The notes beneath the pieces are model-generated. The model was not told where the DNA came from. It was given only the letters and a program-made list of their open reading frames with translations, and did not search any database. This document shows, piece after piece, positions 18,142 to 23,960 of a stretch of 23,960 bases of DNA (positions are counted from its first letter, which is position 1; each line of letters begins with the position of its first letter). Origin of the DNA: Parvularia atlantis (taxonomy: Eukaryota > Opisthokonta > Rotosphaerida); contig CALSCO010000559.1 of assembly GCA_943704415.1 (NCBI GenBank), positions 1 to 23,960 on the forward strand, in the 5' to 3' direction. A program made the translations under genes and the position numbers.

Positions 18142-20734
18142 CAGCCGATGCACGCAGCTGCGCGAGCAGACGGCGCACCTTCCATGTAGACACGGTCGGC
18201 CTCGTCGTCAAACGTCACGGGCTCCTGGTTGACCTCTGCGCCGACGGCCGCATCAACAACCTCGCCCACGGCGCCCTCGTCCTCGGCCTTCGTCTGCGGG
18301 ATCACATTCGACATCTGGGCGTGCGAGGGACGTGAGCACGACTCCTGCAGCGCTGCACACCCACCTTCTTGAACTTGGCGACGAAGAAGCCGTCCATGTT
18401 GTGCGCGTGCGGGTAGAAGCGCCGCGTCAGGTTGAGCGACGGGTGGAAGCGCTTGTCGCGGAAGCTGTGCGCGGGACCGTGTGAGTGAGGGCACAGTGGG
18501 GAAACAAGGCGCGCACTGCACAAAGCCCTCCTTGCCAAACTCAAGCCCGGTCGACACGAGCTTGATGTTCTTGCGCTTCTGCAGCGCGTAGTTGACCACG
18601 GCCTCGTTCTCGTCCACAGTGACCTGGCGCAGGCGCATGAGCCGCCGTCGCCTCGGCCAGACGCAACGGCGCACCGAACACGTCGAGTAGACGATGTAGC
18701 CGCCGGTCTTGGACGTCGCGTCCACCGAGTCGATCGCGCAGAGCAGCAGCTGCCGCTGCAAGTGCGAGAGCAGGTCAAAGTCGCGGTCGGTCTGTGCGCG
18801 TTGCGGCGTGTGAGCACAGCACCGCCCTCGGGCGCGGTTGCGCACCTTATTGAGCTTCACCGAGGCGTCCTTGGAGATCACGCCCGTGCCCGAGCACGGC
18901 GCGTCCAGCAGCACGCGGTCAAAGCCGCCGATGACCTGCACGGCAGCCTCGGCGTCAGCACGCCATGGGTGGGCACGCCTGCGCACCTTCGGGAATTGGC
19001 GCCCGTCGTAATTGACGACGACTGCGTTCTTCACGCCTGCGTGCCGCCGTCAGACGGGCGGCACGGTGCGCGAGGCGCGCCCGCACACACCCAGGCGGTG
19101 CAGGTTGCCGACGATCGCCTTGCAGCGGTCCTTGTTGGGGTCGTTGGCAAAGACGCTGCCGGTGTTCTTCATCAGCGCGGCGATGTAGCTCGTCTTGCCG
19201 CCCGGCGCCGCGGCCATGTCGAGGACGCGCTCGTTCTCCAGCGGCGCCAGCGCGATCACAGGCATGAACGACGCGGCCGACTGGAGCGGTGGCGGCGCGT
19301 ATCAGCCCTCCAGAGTGCTCCCGTGTGCGGTTTTGTGCGCGCGCCTGCAGCATGTAGTGGCCGGCGAGGTACTCGGGCGTGGCGCCGATGGGCACGGACG
19401 ACTCGTAGATCTGCAGGCCGACCTTGGACCACTTGCCGAGCGGGTCCAGGTTGACGCCGCGGTTGATCAGCGCCTGCACGCGCGCGCAGACATCGGCGCT
19501 GTGCCTCGCGCCCTGCGACAGACAGCACACGCGCGCGCACGCACCTGAGCGAGGTCACGCCGGCGTGTCTTGAGCGTGTTGGTGCGGATCGTGACGGGGC
19601 GCGGGACTTCGTTGGCCTCGAGGAACTCGACCGCCTCAGCCGGCGTGAACAGGTGGAAGACCTTGTCCATAAGGAAGGCCGAGTAGCCGTAGTACAGCGA
19701 CAGGTCGCGCACGAGCTGGTCGACGTACTCTGCGCGTGACCTGCACGCGCATGGGCTCGGTGCAACGCACGCGTGTGCGCACCGTGCACACCTCCCGGGC
19801 TCGCGGTACTCACTGAACTTGCTGAGTACGCGCACGATCTCGTGGATGCGGTGGTTGACCATCGGTAGGTCGGGCGGCTGGTTTCCTGCGAGCGCGCGGC
19901 ACGGTCAGCGGCGCAAGCGGGCACAGACCCGTGCGCACGCACGCTCGACCTCGACCTGCTCGGGCGTGGGCAGCACAAACTGCTCGCCCGCGCTGATGTT
20001 GGTCTTGAGCTCGGCGTCGGCCATCTCTGCCTCGCGCTTCTTCTTGACGTCGAGCCTGCGCGACTTCTTCTCGACCTCGAGCTGTGGCCGCGCGACGCCT
20101 CAGCACGCACGCGCGCGGCCAGCCCCTCGGCCGACCTCCTCGTCCTCGTCCTCATCGTCGTCCTCGTCGGCGTCGGCGTCTACATCGTCGTCCTCATCGT
20201 CGTCACCTGCACCCTCGTCGTCCGAGCCCAGGTCGTCGCGCGTCTGCCGGTGCGTGAGCGGTAGAGCGGCGCACGCTGCCGCCCCGCGCGCACCCAGCCG
20301 TCGCCGTCCTCAACTTTGTCGTCCTCGTCGTCCTCGTCGGCCTCGAAGAGCGACGCGCTGCGCTTGACCTTGAGCCAGCGCTCGTTGCCGTCCGAGAACG
20401 GCTTGGCGGCGGGCATCTCGTGCGCGTCGTCGTCGCCCTCGCTCAGCGTCGCGGCCTCGGCAAACTCGTCGTCCATCACGCCGTCGTTGTCGTCCTCGCC
20501 GTCGTCCAGTGCGCCCGCGTCCTCCTCGTCGTCTTCGTCGTCTTCAGCAGGCGCCGGCTCCTTCTCCTCGGCCGGCCGCTTCCTCGGCTGAGGCGCGCCG
20601 CCGGGCCCCGCCTTGCCCACGCGCGGCGGCAGGCGGAACGGCGCGGGGTCGGCCTGCTTGCGGCGCGAGTGCGGCACCTGCTTCTTGCGGCGCGAGCCGC
20701 CCTTCTCGCCGGGCGTGTGCGACCGCTTGCCCAT
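17900..20734 (-). CDS. NOP2: NOP2, 25S/28S rRNA cytosine-C5 methyltransferase
   Basis: Fourteen exons on the minus strand: 20734-20294, 20243-20136, 20081-19943, 19885-19792, 19740-19545, 19473-19345, 19280-19091, 19036-18987, 18935-18846, 18791-18675, 18623-18517, 18464-18365, 18314-18179, 18090-17900 (2088 nt, 695 aa). The N terminus is basic ([17 protein letters not shown]), then strongly Asp/Glu-rich. The NOL1/NOP2 region has [37 protein letters not shown] and [19 protein letters not shown]. The SAM-binding motif is [12 protein letters not shown] (390 on; animals have DMCCAPGG). The two catalytic cysteines are in DAPCSGTG (Cys463) and YSTCS (Cys517). The C-terminal tail is Lys-rich and nucleolar in type. 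NOP2 methylates large-subunit rRNA and is needed for 60S assembly. The intron after exon 6 (19281-19344) has no GT at all near its start and must be GC-AG. Confidence 0.95.
18109..18139. repeat. (CA)15 microsatellite in a NOP2 intron
   Basis: An uninterrupted CA dinucleotide run of 15 units plus one base lies in the last NOP2 intron (18091-18178). On the coding strand it reads as GT repeats, many of which could look like donors. This intron, at 88 nt, is the longest of the gene. Confidence 0.95.
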
Positions 20735-20864
20735 CGTCGCGGCCGCGGCTGTCGTACGGCGCAGCGCAGCGCGCGCGTCAGTCACCCGCAGAGGCACAGC
20801 ACGGCACAAGCACTGCGAGGAAGGCGCGACTTCAAAGCGCGCGCCACGTGGCCTTCTCGCCGCC
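20735..20864. promoter_or_regulatory. 130-bp shared promoter of NOP2 and NOM1
   Basis: The NOP2 (minus) and NOM1 (plus) start codons are 130 bp apart, so one small region drives two nucleolar ribosome-biogenesis factors. It is rich in CGCGC and GCGC motifs; no TATA box was seen. Co-regulation is inferred from the arrangement and shared pathway. Confidence 0.55.
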
Positions 20865-20938
20865 ATGCTGCGACGCGCCGCACTGCTTCGCAAGCGTGCA
20901 CGGCCATCCCAAGCCGCCGCTGCACATGCTGCCGACCG

Positions 20939-20969
<31 letters not shown>

Positions 20970-23749
20970 ATCATCCGGCGCATGCGGCGCAAGCTCGGCG
21001 GGGCGCGTGATCGGCTGCGCGCGTCGTTCGCTGCGGACGGCCTCGACGGTGCGTGCGCTCTGTGGGCTCTGTGCGCTCCTCGGGGCTCACAGCGTCGGCA
21101 GACCTGCTTGACGGCATGGCGTCGGCGAGCGGCAGCGACAGCGACAGCGAGGCGGACGGCGCCGAGGCTGCAGGGCGCGATGACAGCGACGTCGAGGATG
21201 CCGAGCCGCCACAGCCGCAGCCGCCGCAGCCGCCGCAGCCGCCGCAGCCGCCGCAGCCGCAGCGTCGCAAGCCGATGCGTGAGCCCGATCGCGAGCCAGT
21301 ACATGCGCCATCGAGCGCCCCAGTGCCTCCACAGCCGCAGCCGCAGCAGCAGCAACCGCTATCACAGGAGCAGGAGCGGCTGCGGCGCGTCGTGCGAGGC
21401 GTCGTCAACCGGTGCGACCCCTCCGGCGACAACGACGCGGACGCTCGCGACCTGATCGCGCTCGTCGCGCGCAGGATGAGCGAGAGCAACCTGGCGACGA
21501 TGGTGACGCAGATCGAGGAGCTCTTCCGCAGGCACACGCGGCACGGTGTGCCTGCGCGCATGTGATCAGACGTGTGTGGGCTAAGCCCGCCGTTGCGCAG
21601 ACGTATCGTCGGCGATGACGAGCAGCGTGCTGCACGCGTGCGAGCAGGCCGCGACGCTGCTCGAGTCGTTCATGGCCGTGTACGCCGCCTTTGTGTGCTC
21701 ACTGTCGGCCGTGGTCGGCTCAGATATCGGCGCGTGCTCGCGCGGGCGCGCTCAGCCGTGTCGGGCGCTGACGGTCAACGCGCAGGCGCGAGCTTCCTGC
21801 AGGAGACGTTTGACGCGTTCATGCGGCACTACGAGATCGCCAAGACGCTGTTTGCCGCCGACCGGCCCGCGGGCGCCAACGATGCAATCGTGGTAAGCAA
21901 GGAGGCGGCCAACCTGCTCGTGCTGCTCGTGCACCTATACATCTTCGGGGTGCGCACGGCCGTACAAGGCGCCCGCCCCGCTGAGCCGCCGCACAGCTCG
22001 TCCAGGCACAGCTGATCCTCGACCTGGCGCGTGTGTTTGCCGCGAGCATGACGCCCGCGGACGTGGAGCTGCTGCTGGTCGTCGTGAAGCGTGCGCCGCC
22101 GGGCGGGTTGGGCCGCGCGGCACACGCCTCACATGCCCAACGCAGACGCTGGATTTCGCCTGCGCGCGGACGACCCAGCCGGCCTGAAGGAGCTCATCCT
22201 CGACGTGCACCGGCAGGCGCAGGCGCAGCAAAGCAGGTCCGTGATGCCGCTCGGCGCGCGCTCGCCCCCCGCCCGCTCACCGCACAGCCGCAGCAACACG
22301 CGCGTCAAGTTCATGCTCGAGACCATCGCAGCGGTGAAGAACAACCGCAAGGCCAACGGCGCGGCCGACCAGGCGCTCGAGCTCAAGATCGCGCCGCTCA
22401 AGAAGCTCGTGCGCGGGTACAGCCGCGGTGCGTCACGTGGGCGCGGTCGTGCGCCGCCCGCTCACTGCCACTCAGCCACGCCGGGCGCGGTGGACGGGCT
22501 GCGCGTCACCCTGGATGACCTGCAGTCGGTCAAGGAGCGCGGTGCGCCGCGCTCTGCCGCACGATGCGCTGCCGTCGCTCACCGCCGCGCTCGCAGGGCG
22601 GTGGTGGCTCGTGGGGGCGGCGTGGGCCGGGCGCGACCAGCCGTCGGCGACGACAGCCACCGGTGCGCTGGCAGCGCGGCGCCGATCTGGGTGCGTGCGC
22701 TGATGCAGACGCGCAGGCGGCCACGAGGACGACAACGAGCAGCTGCTGACCGTGGCCAGGGCGCAGGGCATGAATACGGACGTGCGGCGGCGGGTGTTTG
22801 TGGCGTTGATGTCGAGCCAGGTGCGCGTGCGAGGTGGGGCACGTGCCGGCTCGGCTGCTCATCACGCGCGCGGCAGGACTACGCCGAGGCCTTTACGCGG
22901 CTGATGAAGCTCTCGCTCAAGGACCAGCAGGAGCGTGAAATCGTACGGGTGCTCGTGCACTGCTGCAAGCAGGTGCGGCGCGTCGGGTGCGGGCGAGGGG
23001 AAGGACGTGTTGAGCGCGTGCACCGCAGGAGGGCACATTCAACCGCTTCTACGCGCACGTTGCCGACAAGCTGTGCAACGTCAAGTACAGCTTCAGGGTG
23101 ACGTTCCAGGTGCGCAGTGCGGGCGGTTTGCGGGACGGTGAGCGGCGGGGCGTGACGCCCGGCGCAGTTTGTGTTCTGGGACACGTTCAAGGAGCTGGAG
23201 CAGCTCGAGCAGCGCGCGCTGAGCAACGTGGCGCATCTGCTCGCGTTCCTGCTATCGGCCGGGTCGGTCAACGTCAGCGTGTTCAAAGTGCGCCCTACCG
23301 CGCTAGGGCAGCGGCAGCGTGCACTGATCGCCCGCGCCGCCAGTCCGTGCAGTTCCAGAGCCTGTCGAATATGCAGACGTCGTTCTTCCGCCTCGTCTTC
23401 TCGCTCGTCCTGCTCACCTTCGACCAGGCCTGGCGCACGAGCCCGGCGACCGTGCGGCGCTCGCTCGAGCACCGGCACCAAGAGCAGGTGCGCATCAACC
23501 CGGGCGCTGAGCCCGCGCCCGCCATCAACGCCGCCACCGCGCGCACAGCTGTACGCCATGTTCCGCAAGGGTCACGAGCCCGAGGAGCTGCGCGAGGGCC
23601 TGCTGTTCTTCCTGCAGCACTACATGCGGCCGTTGTGCGCATCGGGAGCGGGCGGCGGCGTGCTCGCTGCGGACCAGCGCGAGTTTCTGCGGCAGGCGCT
23701 GCGCGACGCGTCCGCGGCGCTGAAGGGCGGCGGGCAGGACGCATTCTAA
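20865..23749 (+). CDS. NOM1: NOM1/SGD1 nucleolar MIF4G-MA3 protein
   Basis: Fifteen exons: 20865-21048, 21102-21545, 21601-21729, 21786-21949, 21997-22090, 22146-22236, 22288-22427, 22476-22541, 22597-22662, 22717-22820, 22877-22972, 23029-23109, 23168-23287, 23344-23487, 23549-23749 (2124 nt, 707 aa). The N terminus has a nine-Asp run and a (P)PQ-repeat low-complexity region. The MIF4G half shows LLVLLVHLYIFGLVQAQLI, ADVELLLVVVK, GFRLRADDP.GLKELI and RVKFMLETIAAVKNN, all close to animal NOM1. GRWWLVGAAWAG and NTDVRRRVFVALMSS lead into the MA3 domain, which shows LSLKDQQEREIVRVLVHCC and FNRFYAHVADKLC. NOM1/Sgd1 is nucleolar, supports 18S rRNA production and binds an eIF4A-like helicase (Fal1). 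Intron 21730-21785 is best read as GC-AG (GCGCGT donor); an alternative GT donor at 21733 with a later acceptor would drop two residues. Confidence 0.92.
20940..20966 (+). repeat. (GAC)9 run encoding poly-Asp
   Basis: Nine consecutive GAC codons near the NOM1 N terminus encode nine Asp residues. It is a pure trinucleotide repeat, so slippage is likely; acidic runs are common in nucleolar proteins. Confidence 0.95.
21205..21263 (+). repeat. CCGCAGC-type repeat encoding Pro-Pro-Gln tract
   Basis: Repeated 9-nt units of the CCGCAGCCG type in exon 2 of NOM1 encode alternating Pro-Pro-Gln. A second, shorter Pro/Gln stretch lies at about 21328-21360. The region joins the acidic N terminus to the conserved part and is low-complexity. 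Confidence 0.9.
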
Positions 23750-23855
23750 GATGTGTACACCTGGCCTACCCTTATGGCGCATGGCCCGGCGGCGGCGCCG
23801 ACTCACGTGAGGGCCAAAGAGCGCCAAAGAACAATTAACTAGAGGGGCACGCAAC

Positions 23856-23960
23856 ATGGCGGCGGACCTTACCACGCCATCGGCCGTGCAGACGCCCTTC
23901 ATGGGCTTCCGCTGCGCGTTCTGCGCCAAGACGTTCCGTACGCGCCAGGGCGCCGCGGTG
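23856..23960 (+). CDS. C2H2 zinc-finger protein, 5' part only
   Basis: An ATG at 23856 opens a frame that runs off the window end (35 codons visible). It reads FRCAFCAKTFRTRQGAAV, the first half of a C2H2 finger (C-x2-C, then the expected Phe and hydrophobic positions). The His pair lies beyond the window. Because only the start is seen, the number of fingers and the product are unknown. It lies 106 bp after the NOM1 stop and is the first gene in the window not to switch strand. Confidence 0.6.
   Translation, partial: MAADLTTPSAVQTPFMGFRCAFCAKTFRTRQGAAV

Noticed and set aside
1-23960. Bacterial or archaeal origin with operons
   Set aside because: Phase-matched introns in nine genes, and CLP1, NOP2, NOM1, PDK and RNF126 orthologues, show a eukaryotic nuclear genome. 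No ribosome binding sites or operon runs are present.
1-23960. tRNA, rRNA or small nuclear RNA genes, and retroviral or other virus-like elements
   Set aside because: I looked for cloverleaf-type segments, long terminal repeats and polymerase, capsid or integrase motifs on both strands and saw none that could be supported.

Overview
This is nuclear DNA of a GC-rich, very gene-dense unicellular eukaryote. Ten genes and the start of an eleventh fill 24 kb. Ten of the eleven genes have clear eukaryotic hallmarks or conserved families: nearly all are cut by very short introns (about 44-99 nt, mostly 48-65), and nine of them together hold 83 inferred introns. The introns are stereotyped: the donor is almost always GTGCGY, there is often a CTGAC/CTGAG/CTCAC-like branch site 5-25 nt before the end, and the acceptor is (G)CAG. 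Every gene model below was built by joining exons so that the phase closes from start to stop. The lineage cannot be fixed from the sequence. A receiver domain, a TRIM-NHL-like protein, an ARM-TIR protein and a Crinkler-like gene together suggest a free-living protist (amoebozoan, apusozoan, early opisthokont or algal lineages are all possible), not a prokaryote or typical yeast.

Layout, left to right: (1) a minus-strand dual-specificity phosphatase fused to a two-component receiver domain, 28-1633; (2) a plus-strand LRR-RING-B-box-coiled coil-NHL protein, 1960-5041; (3) a minus-strand RNF126-like E3 ubiquitin ligase, 5083-6312; (4) a plus-strand probable mitochondrial ribosomal protein mL50, 6367-7197; (5) a minus-strand pyruvate/branched-chain dehydrogenase kinase, 7244-8801; (6) a plus-strand ARM-TIR protein with a SARM1-like catalytic Glu, 8928-11836; (7) a minus-strand, intronless, lower-GC Crinkler/RHS-like P-loop ATPase gene, 11964-15167; (8) plus-strand CLP1, 16135-17888; (9) minus-strand NOP2, 17900-20734; (10) plus-strand NOM1/SGD1, 20865-23749; (11) the first 35 codons of a C2H2 zinc-finger gene, 23856 onward.

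The first ten genes alternate strand without exception, so the window is a chain of divergent pairs sharing short promoters (54, 126, 130 and 326 bp) and convergent pairs with nearly touching stops (11, 41, 46 and 127 bp). Functionally there is an RNA/ribosome block (mL50, CLP1, NOP2, NOM1) and a signalling/ubiquitin/innate-immunity-like block (phosphatase-receiver, LRR-TRIM-NHL, RNF126, PDK, ARM-TIR). NOP2 and NOM1, both ribosome-biogenesis factors, share one 130-bp promoter. The Crinkler-like gene is the outlier in base composition and in lacking introns. It sits beside a large imperfect inverted duplication (15474-16096) in which the leader of CLP1 is copied in reverse orientation upstream of the Crinkler-like gene.

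Most unusual points: the phosphatase-receiver fusion; the LRR-TRIM-NHL architecture with 84-nt, phase-1, one-repeat-per-exon structure; the uniform GTGCG donors with several apparent GC-AG introns; and the Crinkler-like gene with its inverted leader duplication.
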